From NCBI RefSeq assembly GCF_006210265.1, contig NZ_VCNC01000002.1, positions 434,001-498,000 on the forward strand: 64,000 nucleotides of DNA, in the 5' to 3' direction. Shown piece by piece: positions 44,758 through 53,368 of this stretch. The DNA comes from Desulfovibrio sp. UCD-KL4C (GTDB taxonomy: Bacteria > Desulfobacterota > Desulfovibrionia > Desulfovibrionales > Desulfovibrionaceae). The notes beneath the pieces were generated by a model. The model saw only the letters and a list, made by a program, of their open reading frames with translations. It was not told where the DNA came from and ran no database searches. Within the stretch, counting starts at the first letter, position 1. The number at the start of each line of letters is the position of its first letter. A program made the translations under genes and the position numbers.

Positions 44758-44985
44758 ATGCACAAATTACTTTCAGAAGTTTACTTACACCCAGAAATTA
44801 TAGAGCAAATCGAAACAGCATGTACAAAACTGGATGTCAGCAAAAACTTATTTTTTAATATCCTTCTAAAGGAGCTATTTGCAAAGGCAACCCCTGAAGA
44901 TTTATTTTACAACAGGGTCAAAGTTACTGATTTAAACAATCCAATCGACAACGTATTAAAGGAAGCAGATAGAATCACTCAATAA
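44758..44985 (+). CDS. Small protein of unknown function
   Basis: A 75-residue, probably helical, soluble protein beginning MHKLLSEVYLHPEIIEQIE. It has no recognised motif. A good CAGGAG ribosome site lies 5 bases before the ATG, and a strong terminator follows 41 bases after the stop. It therefore looks like a complete single-gene unit. A ribbon-helix-helix or DUF-type regulatory protein is possible but not supported. Confidence 0.65.
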   Translation: MHKLLSEVYLHPEIIEQIETACTKLDVSKNLFFNILLKELFAKATPEDLFYNRVKVTDLNNPIDNVLKEADRITQ

Positions 44986-45026
44986 ATACTCATTCATTAA
45001 AATCACAATTCTTCGCTTACTTTAAT

Positions 45027-45051
45027 GCAGCAGTTCTCTGCTGCTTTTTTT
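45027..45051 (+). terminator. Rho-independent terminator
   Basis: GCAGCAG (45027-45033) pairs with CTGCTGC (45038-45044) around TTCT, followed by T7. It ends the 75-residue protein gene. Confidence 0.9.
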
Positions 45052-45149
45052 ATATCCAGCACCATACATTGCTTACTAAATCACATGATATATAGACGAA
45101 TCCGAGATCATACTTGTCTTACCGGAAGACCATTATATTTAAGAGGTAA

Positions 45150-45424
45150 AGACGCTTTTAAAAATTATAGAAATAGAGTAAACCCGTGGCGAATAGTAAC
45201 GCTAATGGCGCTTTGGTTATCTTTGGTATTGTCCCTAGATACGCTGGAACTGGCTCGGGTATATTCACAGGCTGAAAAACCCCGGCAAGATTAATTTGGA
45301 ACTGATTGAAGTCCAGACAGGCAGTTACCTTGACGAAGATAATATTATCCATTTTCACGATGTTTATGGGCGCAAAGGGAAAAATAAAAATTTAAGTAAA
45401 ATCAAAAAAAAGCGAAGTATTTAA
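45150..45424 (+). pseudogene. decayed 3' fragment of manC (mannose-1-phosphate guanylyltransferase / mannose-6-phosphate isomerase)
   Basis: In the frame of 45263 the translation [20 protein letters not shown] continues [17 protein letters not shown] to a TAA at 45422-45424. This is the typical C-terminus of the ManC/AlgA isomerase domain. Upstream the frame is broken by stop codons (a TAG at 45236, others before), and only faint similarity (VNPWR) can be recognised in another frame. The rest of the gene is missing. It once supplied GDP-mannose for the polysaccharide locus (inference). Confidence 0.75.
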
Positions 45425-45636
45425 CACTTATCACATTCGTGGAATTACCAAAGATTATTTCTACAAAGAATAGATCAAAATGATCCTAGCAAAGACATCC
45501 TTATAAAATAATACTGCTCCTTGAGGAAATAAATTCGTAAAAATTAAAGTCTGGTTAATTTTGAAGTTAGATTCACCATAGGAAATATAAATTCAATAAC
45601 ATATGAAATTATCCTTTCAAAATAGGAGCTTATCAT
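45425..45636. other. AT-rich gap upstream of the wecG-like gene
   Basis: No gene, terminator or convincing promoter was seen in this stretch apart from AT-rich boxes. It presumably holds the promoter of the + strand polysaccharide genes. Confidence 0.4.
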
Positions 45637-46359
45637 TTGTCTCTCTATCGTTCCATGCACCTTATTCAAGATAAAGAAGAAAAGAACCTTTTTCTAAAGT
45701 CACTTCGAGAGGTGAAAAAACCTACAGTTATTTCCTTTTTAAACGCACATGGTATTACTATGGCGCAGAAAAAGAATAATTTTTCAAACAACCTTCAAGA
45801 AGCTGATTATCTACTGCGTGATGGTGTAGGTATGGCATTTTTATTGCGAATACTTGGCAAATCCCCCGGCTTAAATATGAATGGAACAGATTTAATCCCT
45901 GAAATAATTAAACTTTTTTGCAACAAAAAAATTGCCTTATGCGGAACACAAGATCCTTGGCTGTCAAGATCAGCAATTATAATTAAAGAAACCATGGGAG
46001 CTTCCATCGTAACATGTATAGATGGATTTCAGGATGAATCCATATACTTAGAAGAGTTAAAACACACGGAACCAGACCTCGTAGTGCTAGCGATGGGCAT
46101 GCCTCGGCAAGAAGAAATTTCCAGTAATTTAGCGTTGTCTTTGGATTTCCCTGTAGTGCTTATTAACGGAGGAGCTATTCTGGATTTTATGTCTAACCGC
46201 TTTACTCGCGCACCTCTTTTTTGGCGTAAAATAAGACTGGAGTGGCTCTACCGTTTTTCCCAAGAACCGCGTCGTCTTTTCAGACGCTATTTCCTCGGTG
46301 GTTTTTCATTTCTTTTTCTCACGCTGAAAATAATGATTCAGGAAAGGATAAATAAGTGA
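45637..46359 (+). CDS. WecG/TagA/CpsF-family glycosyltransferase
   Basis: A 240-residue GT26-family transferase with NAHGITMAQKN-like start (NAHGITMAQKK), ADYLLRDGVGM, the LAMGMPRQEE motif and the C-terminal RAPLFWRKIRLEWLYRFSQEPRRLFRRY block. The family transfers ManNAcA or ManNAc to lipid-linked GlcNAc in surface polysaccharide assembly. The start is TTG at 45637, eight bases after AGGAG. The next gene overlaps it by 4 bases (GTGA). Confidence 0.88.
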   Translation: MSLYRSMHLIQDKEEKNLFLKSLREVKKPTVISFLNAHGITMAQKKNNFSNNLQEADYLLRDGVGMAFLLRILGKSPGLNMNGTDLIPEIIKLFCNKKIALCGTQDPWLSRSAIIIKETMGASIVTCIDGFQDESIYLEELKHTEPDLVVLAMGMPRQEEISSNLALSLDFPVVLINGGAILDFMSNRFTRAPLFWRKIRLEWLYRFSQEPRRLFRRYFLGGFSFLFLTLKIMIQERINK

Positions 46360-47504
46360 TCACAGTTATTCATATCGTTCGGCAATTTGCCCCTTCTGTC
46401 GGAGGATTGGAAGATGCTGTAATGAACCTATGCCAGCACTTGAATCAAAAAGACAATTTACGAATCATAGTCGTGACGCTAGATCAACTTTTTTCAGATC
46501 CTGAAAAAATTCTTTCAAAAAAAGATGTTGTCAATGGAATCGAAATAATACGACTCCCGTTCTGGGGTTCAAACCGATACCCTCTTGCTCCTTCAGTTTT
46601 TTCCATGATCAAAGATGCAGACCTTATCCATGTTCATGGGATCGATTTCTTTTTTGATTTTTTAGCATTGACAAAACCACTACACGGTAAACCGCTTATA
46701 GCCTCAACGCACGGCGGTTTTTTTCACACCAAGTTCGCTGCTACGCTCAAAAAAATATATTTTCAAACCGTAACAAGGTTATCCTGTTTAGCCTATGAAG
46801 TACTCTGCGCTTCCAGTGAAAATGATGCCGAGACATTCAGTAAAATTGCAAAACGTAAAACCGAAATTCTGGAAAATGGTGTTAATACCGAGAAATGGGC
46901 TAATGCTAGCAGTATGAAACCAAAGCGTACAATGATATTTATTGGCAGATGGTCTACGAACAAGCAGGTTCCGATTCTAATCGAACTAATGAGTCACCTT
47001 TTGAAGGAAAACAAAGAATGGCGCCTTATTATAGCAGGAATTCCATCCTATGAAACAAGCGAAAGCCTCCAACGATATTCTCGGGAATATGGAGTTGAAG
47101 ACGCAATCAAAATCTATGAAAAGCCGAAGGACCAAAAGCTCAAAGAACTTATCAGGGAAGCAAGTTACATTACCTCTGCCTCTGCTTATGAAGGGTTTGG
47201 TCTTTCGATTGTAGAAGGGTTATCTGCCGGATTGATCCCATTGTTATCACCATTGCCACCTTTCAAAAAAATTCTGGAGAAGCTTGGCGTTGGAGTAGAA
47301 ATTGACCTACAGCATCTTATTCAATCGGCAAAAAAAATAAATACCAATCATCTAATAAAAACAACTTCCCACCAAATTCAGCGAGACAAATGCATCTCTC
47401 TTGCTCAGCACTATGCATGGCCTGATACGGCCGAACGATTTTACAATGTATATCAAACTGTTCTTAGAACGATTAAATCCAGTAATAAAAAAAACTGTTC
47501 TTAG
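46356..47504 (+). CDS. Family 4 glycosyltransferase
   Basis: A 382-residue GT-B enzyme. The N-terminal domain starts with VIHIVRQFAPSVGGLEDAV, and the C-terminal donor domain has FIGRWSTNKQV and the SASAYEGFGLSIVEGLSAG motif with the EX7E-type glutamates. Donor sugar unknown. The start is a GTG overlapping the wecG-like stop codon, so the two are coupled. Confidence 0.88.
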   Translation: MITVIHIVRQFAPSVGGLEDAVMNLCQHLNQKDNLRIIVVTLDQLFSDPEKILSKKDVVNGIEIIRLPFWGSNRYPLAPSVFSMIKDADLIHVHGIDFFFDFLALTKPLHGKPLIASTHGGFFHTKFAATLKKIYFQTVTRLSCLAYEVLCASSENDAETFSKIAKRKTEILENGVNTEKWANASSMKPKRTMIFIGRWSTNKQVPILIELMSHLLKENKEWRLIIAGIPSYETSESLQRYSREYGVEDAIKIYEKPKDQKLKELIREASYITSASAYEGFGLSIVEGLSAGLIPLLSPLPPFKKILEKLGVGVEIDLQHLIQSAKKINTNHLIKTTSHQIQRDKCISLAQHYAWPDTAERFYNVYQTVLRTIKSSNKKNCS

Positions 47505-47859
47505 ATTACTATCAATACTTTAAAAAGATCATGCGTCTTTGGTAGATAGGTATAGATAGTCTGCAATAATATCCACAATATTGTATCAAAACCAAATAGA
47601 ATCAATTGCGACTTGTTAACAAAATCAAGATTTAACTCTGTACAATCCACCAGATCCGCAATTCTATAACGAAGGTAGTATCATGTTTTATGGTCCTCAA
47701 GACTGGGACTTGACGCTGTCGTAACTAGCGTCTTAATAAAGTTCTGATATTTAAATTGAATTTACACAAAACTATGAAGATCATCTATGTTGTGCTAATA
47801 ATTTTAATTTATTTATCAAAAAAAATAGTAATTTAAACACATTAAGAGTAATAATATAC
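47505..47859. other. 355-base AT-rich gap
   Basis: No clear gene was seen. A 13-codon ORF with a possible ribosome site starts at 47683, and a weak hairpin (GACGCT at 47712-47717 with AGCGTC at 47727-47732) follows. Neither is convincing. Confidence 0.5.
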
Positions 47860-49425
47860 ATGTTAGCAATCAGTAATAACTACAAACCATTTAAAGCCAA
47901 TTTACGGTCTTTGCTTTCATTTTTATTTGTTGTGTGGCTAATCTATATTTATTCAATCCCTCTCTTTGAAATGCGTATACTTTGGCTTCGAGAAGGCATT
48001 TCACCTTCTATATTTTTTTTCTTCTTTGCAATTTGCTGGGCCATCCATAATTTCCGAAGTGAGCCTTCTAGTACATTATCACCTGTAATAGGTTACGTCT
48101 TCTTAGCAGAAGGAATATCTTGCATGATTTTAGGGACGATTCTTGCTAACTTCTGGATATCTCAATTATCATTTATAATTTCTCTTTATGGTCTATTTAT
48201 TACTTTTAAAGGATGGAATCATGGCAAAAAATTAGTTTTGCCACTTGGACTTATGGCGTTATCTGTTCCAATTCCACTAACAGTAATGCAGTTTATAATG
48301 AATAAATTGCAATTGCTATGCGTCCATTTTACTGTAATCTTCTTCAATATCGCTGGAATAGCCACTTATCATGATTCTTCAATTTTTGATCTTGGTTCTA
48401 TTTCTTTCAGTCAAAATGATATCCATGCGTTATTTGGAGGCTTAATTCCATATATCTGTATATCTTATATTCTCATATTCTCCCGACGACAAACTCTAGG
48501 CAAAAAAGTTTTTTTACTTAGCGCAATAATCCCTATAATAATTGTGATTAGTAGTATCTTTTTATTTATTTTAGAATTTCTAGCAAACAAATTTAATTAT
48601 ATTGTCTCACCTGCAAACATAATAGAAGAAGCAAGTTTTAATGTTTTTTTTATTAGTATAACAGTTTTTATTTTCTTACTTTTCACGACTGATAAAGATC
48701 TCACAAAATTTTCGCTAATTGCCTTTATCGGAAAAATAAAAATTCTTCCCCAAAAATCATTGCAGAGCCACATAGGTCTATCTGTTTTTTCATCCATAAT
48801 AATTACACTCCTTTTAACAGTAGCCAGCTTTGCGCCAGCAACAATTAAATCAATAGTTGAGCGTAATACTCCTTTTCATCTTGATTTTTCGCACTTCCCA
48901 GATAGACTTGGTTCTTGGACTTGCACACGATCACAGTTGACAAATACAGAACTAAAATCACTTAATCTTACCGACTATTTGCTTTTAAACTGTAACCGAC
49001 CTAACGGGAGCACTGTCGGTTTATACGTAGCCTATTATGCAGCTCAAATACAAGGATCATCTATACACTCCCCCAAAACATGCTTGCAAGGAGCTGGTTG
49101 GGCAACTGTATCTCACAAGGTACTAACTATTAACCTTAAGAATGGCCACTCGCTCAAAATAAATAGAGATGTACTTCGATCAGTAAATAATAAAATGTTA
49201 GTATACTACTGGTTTAAGCAAGGAGATATAAATGTCACATCACGCTTCAGCGAAAAAATCACATTATTGAGAAATGTTGTTATGTCAGGACGAGCTGACG
49301 GAAGTTTAATACGTATAACTGCGCCTATTCCAATTCCAACAACCCCAGAAGCAGAAAAGAACTTAGATAACGATTTTATAGATCTACTTAATGCTGCATA
49401 TCCATCTCTTACTAAATACATATAA
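47860..49425 (+). CDS. Exosortase-like/EpsI fusion lacking exosortase catalytic residues
   Basis: A 521-residue membrane protein. Residues about 15-280 form several helices with the layout of an exosortase: HDSSIFDLGS at 171-180 matches the segment before the active site. However, the expected C-S-G is replaced by QNDIHALF (186-192), with His189 at the Cys position, the usual arginine in the following helix is Phe234, and the histidine is Ser259. Residues about 340-500 form an EpsI domain with HSPKTC (403-408), LVYYWF and the ADGSLIRI end. Sorting activity is therefore unlikely, though the EpsI part looks intact. There is no strong ribosome site. It lies between a GT4 and a flippase gene. Confidence 0.78.
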   Translation: MLAISNNYKPFKANLRSLLSFLFVVWLIYIYSIPLFEMRILWLREGISPSIFFFFFAICWAIHNFRSEPSSTLSPVIGYVFLAEGISCMILGTILANFWISQLSFIISLYGLFITFKGWNHGKKLVLPLGLMALSVPIPLTVMQFIMNKLQLLCVHFTVIFFNIAGIATYHDSSIFDLGSISFSQNDIHALFGGLIPYICISYILIFSRRQTLGKKVFLLSAIIPIIIVISSIFLFILEFLANKFNYIVSPANIIEEASFNVFFISITVFIFLLFTTDKDLTKFSLIAFIGKIKILPQKSLQSHIGLSVFSSIIITLLLTVASFAPATIKSIVERNTPFHLDFSHFPDRLGSWTCTRSQLTNTELKSLNLTDYLLLNCNRPNGSTVGLYVAYYAAQIQGSSIHSPKTCLQGAGWATVSHKVLTINLKNGHSLKINRDVLRSVNNKMLVYYWFKQGDINVTSRFSEKITLLRNVVMSGRADGSLIRITAPIPIPTTPEAEKNLDNDFIDLLNAAYPSLTKYI

Positions 49426-49482
49426 TTGTGCCGTTAATCATTTGTACATTAATAAAAGTTTCGCAATAGGTAGATAGTTTAT

Positions 49483-50928
49483 ATGAGCATCCAAAAAAAA
49501 ATGTCCATTGCAACTTTGTGGGCGATTGTTGAGAGGGGGGGGCAGCAAGCAATTTCATTTTTAGTTTTTCTTGTTATAGCTCGTTTCGTCGGACCAGAAG
49601 AATATGGGATGGCTATGCTTTGCTTTATATACCTTTCAGCGACCAACTTACTATTATCAAGCTTAGCTGAAAGTATTGTTGTATTTCAAATTAAAGATCG
49701 TGAAAGACTTTCTATGCTATTTGGGTTCACGATGATCACAGGAATTATACTTAGCGTTTTATGTTTCACCTTTTCAGAATTCGCTGCAAAAGTTTTAGGC
49801 GATATCCGAATAGGGTCATTATTACGTTATTTGTCACTTGTTCCAATTTTAATAGCTACCATTTCAGTACCACAATTAATAGTTCTACGAGAATTAGATT
49901 TTAAAATATATGCTATACGTTCTCTCTGTGCATCAATTGGAAGTGGTGTAATTGGAATTACTCTGGCTTACTATGGCGCAGGAGCTTATGCATTAATTTT
50001 TCAGCAAATTGTTCTGTACTTTATCGCAAATATTGTCCTGTGGGCTTTTATTGATTGGCGTCCTCAATGGATTTTCAATAGAAAACTTCTTATTGATACG
50101 ATTAAGCCAGGCTTTAATTTGATGGGATCAAACTTTGTAAGCGTGTGTGAGGAACAAGTCCCGCGTGTAATTATTGCCTCAATTTTAGACACTATTAGTG
50201 TTGGATTTTATACATTTGCATATCGTATGACCGCAGCCTTAAAAGATATTCTTATTATGCCGTCAATTTCTACTCTATATCCTGCACTTGCTAAGCTTAA
50301 TAATGATATTAACCGACAAAAAGAACTCATTGGTCATATGATTTTTTTAATTGGATTCATTGTAGTCCCCACTCTTAGTTTTGCAAGTATAACAGCGCCA
50401 ATATATATTACTTTATTCTTTAGCGATAAATGGAGTGGCTCAACTCAACTATTACAGCTACTTCTTATAATGGGTTGTTTAAGTCCATTTATTAATATTG
50501 TTCGCGTCATTTGTAGATCTCATAATTGTGTTGGCGCCTTTTTTAAACTTCAATCAATCCTTGTTGCCACCCTTCTTATTTGTCTCTTATTTTTAACGCC
50601 TTATGGACTTACTACAGTAGGATATGGGATGCTATTTTTTACAGCTATAACTATCCCTATATATTTTATTTTTCTAAGCAAATACTTAAAGTTTTCATTG
50701 TGGGAACAAATACATAACATCTTCGCGTCTTCAATTGCCACAATTGGAATGCTTTTAACAGTCAAAGTATCCATAACAATATTAGACCCAATCTTTACAT
50801 GGCTTTCTTTATTTGTAATAATTTTAATTGGGATCATATCATTTATTTTTTTCAATTTATTATTACAAAGAAAACGCTTATTTAGCGTTTATAAATTTGT
50901 CTCAAGCTTAACAACCAGTAAGCAATAA
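49483..50928 (+). CDS. Wzx-type polysaccharide flippase
   Basis: A 481-residue membrane protein with about 12-14 hydrophobic segments and the polysaccharide-transporter pattern (ARFVGPEEYGMAMLCFIYLS near 30-50). It should flip lipid-linked repeat units across the inner membrane. A run of eight G lies in codons 17-20 (VERGGQQ). AT-rich codon use. It sits between the exosortase-like and GH5 genes. Confidence 0.85.
   Translation: MSIQKKMSIATLWAIVERGGQQAISFLVFLVIARFVGPEEYGMAMLCFIYLSATNLLLSSLAESIVVFQIKDRERLSMLFGFTMITGIILSVLCFTFSEFAAKVLGDIRIGSLLRYLSLVPILIATISVPQLIVLRELDFKIYAIRSLCASIGSGVIGITLAYYGAGAYALIFQQIVLYFIANIVLWAFIDWRPQWIFNRKLLIDTIKPGFNLMGSNFVSVCEEQVPRVIIASILDTISVGFYTFAYRMTAALKDILIMPSISTLYPALAKLNNDINRQKELIGHMIFLIGFIVVPTLSFASITAPIYITLFFSDKWSGSTQLLQLLLIMGCLSPFINIVRVICRSHNCVGAFFKLQSILVATLLICLLFLTPYGLTTVGYGMLFFTAITIPIYFIFLSKYLKFSLWEQIHNIFASSIATIGMLLTVKVSITILDPIFTWLSLFVIILIGIISFIFFNLLLQRKRLFSVYKFVSSLTTSKQ
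49535..49542 (+). repeat. homopolymeric G8 tract in the flippase gene
   Basis: Eight consecutive G fall 52-59 bases inside the flippase reading frame. A one-base change would truncate the protein to a short peptide. The frame is intact here. Confidence 0.85.
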
Positions 50929-50971
50929 ATAATATGAGTAGACCGGATACGACGCACTAAAAGGAGTGGAT

Positions 50972-52057
50972 ATGAAAATTAAACGGAACTCAATATTATT
51001 CAAAACATACATAAATTGTAAAAATTTAAGATTTCGTTATATAGCTTTAGCGATTTTATTCATGGTACTTGCCTGTCCAGTATTAAACCTTTGTAATGCT
51101 AGAGTTGCTTTTGCTTATGACGGCCCATTATTAAAGGGTTTTAATCTTGCTGGTGCAGAATTTGGTTCAAAAATACTTCCGGGAAAAGAAGGCACTAATT
51201 ATTTCTGGCCAAAAGCTGCAGATGTGAAAATGTATGCATCAGCTGGAGCTACAATACTTAGAATACCTTTCAAATGGGAACGAATGCAACCCACTCTTTA
51301 TCTTCCTTTAGAAAAATCAGAATTAAACCATTTGGATACAATCATCAGAGAAGCCAAGAAAGAAAATGTACTTATCATACTTGATCCTCATAATTATGGG
51401 AATTACAGAGGTAACATTATTGGTAGCATGAAAACTCCTACGGATGCTTTTTTAAACTTTTGGAAAAGACTTGCAACATACTATAAGAACACTCCTCAAG
51501 TTGTCTTCGGTCTTATGAACGAACCACATAGCCACTCAGCCAAAGATTGGGCTTATATTGTCCAAAAATGTATATGGTCAATTAGAGGAACAGGCGCTAA
51601 ACAACTTATCCTTGTACCAGGTACTCGATGGAGTGGCGCACATAGTTGGCTTAGTGGTAATAAGTCAAACGCCGACGCGCTGAAAAATATCTTTGACCCC
51701 GAAAACAACTTCATGTTTGAAGTCCATCAATATTTAGATAAAAGATCTTCTGGAACAGAATCATTATGCGTCAATGAAAATATTGGAATCAAACGGCTAG
51801 AAGGTATTACAAAATGGCTTAGAAAGAATAAGCAGAAAGCTTTTCTTGGAGAATTTGGTATAGCAAATAATCAACTTTGTCTGAATTCAATGGACAACAT
51901 GCTAAAATACATTGAAAAGAACAGTGATGCTTGGGGAGGATGGACATATTGGGCGGGCTCAAAATACTTCGGTAAATACATGTTTAACATTTATCCAGCG
52001 GATAGTAGTGTTTTCCCTCAATTCAAAATTTTACAAAAATACATGAAGAACAAGTGA
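50972..52057 (+). CDS. Secreted GH5 family glycoside hydrolase
   Basis: A 361-residue enzyme with an N-terminal hydrophobic signal or anchor (about 23-50, IALAILFMVLACPVLNLCNA), so probably exported. The GH5 barrel is seen in ILRIPFKWERMQP, the acid/base Glu in GLMNEPHSH and the nucleophile Glu in FLGEFGIAN. It may trim or degrade the locus polysaccharide, in the way that polysaccharide-locus hydrolases do. The ATG at 50972 is preceded by AAGGAG. A GTG at 50966 is unlikely. Confidence 0.87.
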   Translation: MKIKRNSILFKTYINCKNLRFRYIALAILFMVLACPVLNLCNARVAFAYDGPLLKGFNLAGAEFGSKILPGKEGTNYFWPKAADVKMYASAGATILRIPFKWERMQPTLYLPLEKSELNHLDTIIREAKKENVLIILDPHNYGNYRGNIIGSMKTPTDAFLNFWKRLATYYKNTPQVVFGLMNEPHSHSAKDWAYIVQKCIWSIRGTGAKQLILVPGTRWSGAHSWLSGNKSNADALKNIFDPENNFMFEVHQYLDKRSSGTESLCVNENIGIKRLEGITKWLRKNKQKAFLGEFGIANNQLCLNSMDNMLKYIEKNSDAWGGWTYWAGSKYFGKYMFNIYPADSSVFPQFKILQKYMKNK

Positions 52058-52064
52058 GCTTTAC

Positions 52065-53246
52065 ATGCCTAGTAGATATCTTTTTCGCAGACTGGTCATT
52101 TTGCTTGCAGTCTTTTCTTTTTTTATTCTGTGTTTTATTCACACAAACTTACATCCGATTACTAATAAAAACATCATATTATATGAAGGATCAATCTTTA
52201 CATTTCTAGCATTTTTTTTCGTCATTAAAGGAAGAGCTGCTCCACTCATCCTTTTTTTAGTTTTACTCTCATATTTTGCATGTCTTTGGCTTGTGCGTGG
52301 GCATATGAACCTTCAAGACTTTAGAAATATTATTATAATTTTATTTTTCTATTATTTCGGGAACTCAACAAAAGATACATCTGTTTTACGTAGAGTCTTC
52401 AAAACAGCAACAATAGTTATTCTAATTGTAGGATTACTTGAGTACTTCTTAACTGATAGCTACTTAAAATATATTAATATACGTGATTTTTATATGTTTA
52501 GAGGAGGCATGTCGCACCTTTCAGACTATTTAGATCAAAATGTATTTACTAGTGCAATACGCCCAGATGGGCGACATATCATGCCTTTTCTTGGTAATTT
52601 AAGAGTTTCATCTATTTTTCTTGAGCCAATCTCAATGGGCAATTTTACCGTTATCTTAACCATTTGGGGTATTATTCAGTGTGACGATAATATCAAAAAA
52701 GGTCTAATTCCTTTGGTTTTTGCGTTCATTTTCTTAATTGGATGTGACTCTAGATTTGCTTTAGTAATGAGTGGTATTATTATTGCTGTTCGTTTTGTTC
52801 CGATTTTGCAAAATAAAATTATTTTGATGCTTTTACCAATTGCGGTATCTATAACATTAATGACGCAGGCTTATTTATTTAATATATTTAAACGCTCTGA
52901 TGACTTCCAAGGACGGCTTACAGTTTCTGGCCAATCTCTTCTCGATATGAACTTTCTTGAAATGATTGGTATGAGTGCAAATAGAAATTTAGGTGATATG
53001 GGTATTGCATACTCAATTGAGCACTATGGTATTTTTCTTTGTATCTTTTTATGGGGTTTATTCATCAGCATTCCAACGCCAAACATACAATCAAAGAGAA
53101 TGAAAGCAATGGTAGCTTTTTATATCATGGGGATTCTGGCAGTAAGTGGGACTTCAGTCTACAGCTTAAAGACATCATCTATTTTATGGTTTATGGTTGG
53201 ATCTCTTACAGTGCATGCAAGTTCCCTTCAAAGTGAATCGGTATAG
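52065..53246 (+). CDS. O-antigen ligase/Wzy polymerase-like membrane protein
   Basis: A 393-residue protein with about 10 membrane segments and a large hydrophilic loop (about 135-200), the layout of the Wzy/WaaL superfamily. No diagnostic motif was seen, so this is a topology and context call: it is the only polymerase-like gene in the locus. It starts 7 bases after the GH5 gene stop. Confidence 0.7.
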   Translation: MPSRYLFRRLVILLAVFSFFILCFIHTNLHPITNKNIILYEGSIFTFLAFFFVIKGRAAPLILFLVLLSYFACLWLVRGHMNLQDFRNIIIILFFYYFGNSTKDTSVLRRVFKTATIVILIVGLLEYFLTDSYLKYINIRDFYMFRGGMSHLSDYLDQNVFTSAIRPDGRHIMPFLGNLRVSSIFLEPISMGNFTVILTIWGIIQCDDNIKKGLIPLVFAFIFLIGCDSRFALVMSGIIIAVRFVPILQNKIILMLLPIAVSITLMTQAYLFNIFKRSDDFQGRLTVSGQSLLDMNFLEMIGMSANRNLGDMGIAYSIEHYGIFLCIFLWGLFISIPTPNIQSKRMKAMVAFYIMGILAVSGTSVYSLKTSSILWFMVGSLTVHASSLQSESV

Positions 53247-53368
53247 CTTTCTGTTCATGGAAATTTCTTTACAAAAATATTCAAATTCTACTTTGCAACA
53301 CTATTAATTTTCTGGGAATTTCCTCTCTTACCGCCCCACCCTATACAGCTGTCACGACTTGAGAGATC

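Noticed and set aside
45025-45294. 89-codon ORF on the + strand
   Set aside because: It begins inside the terminator of the 75-residue gene and runs out of frame over the manC relic. Not a real gene.
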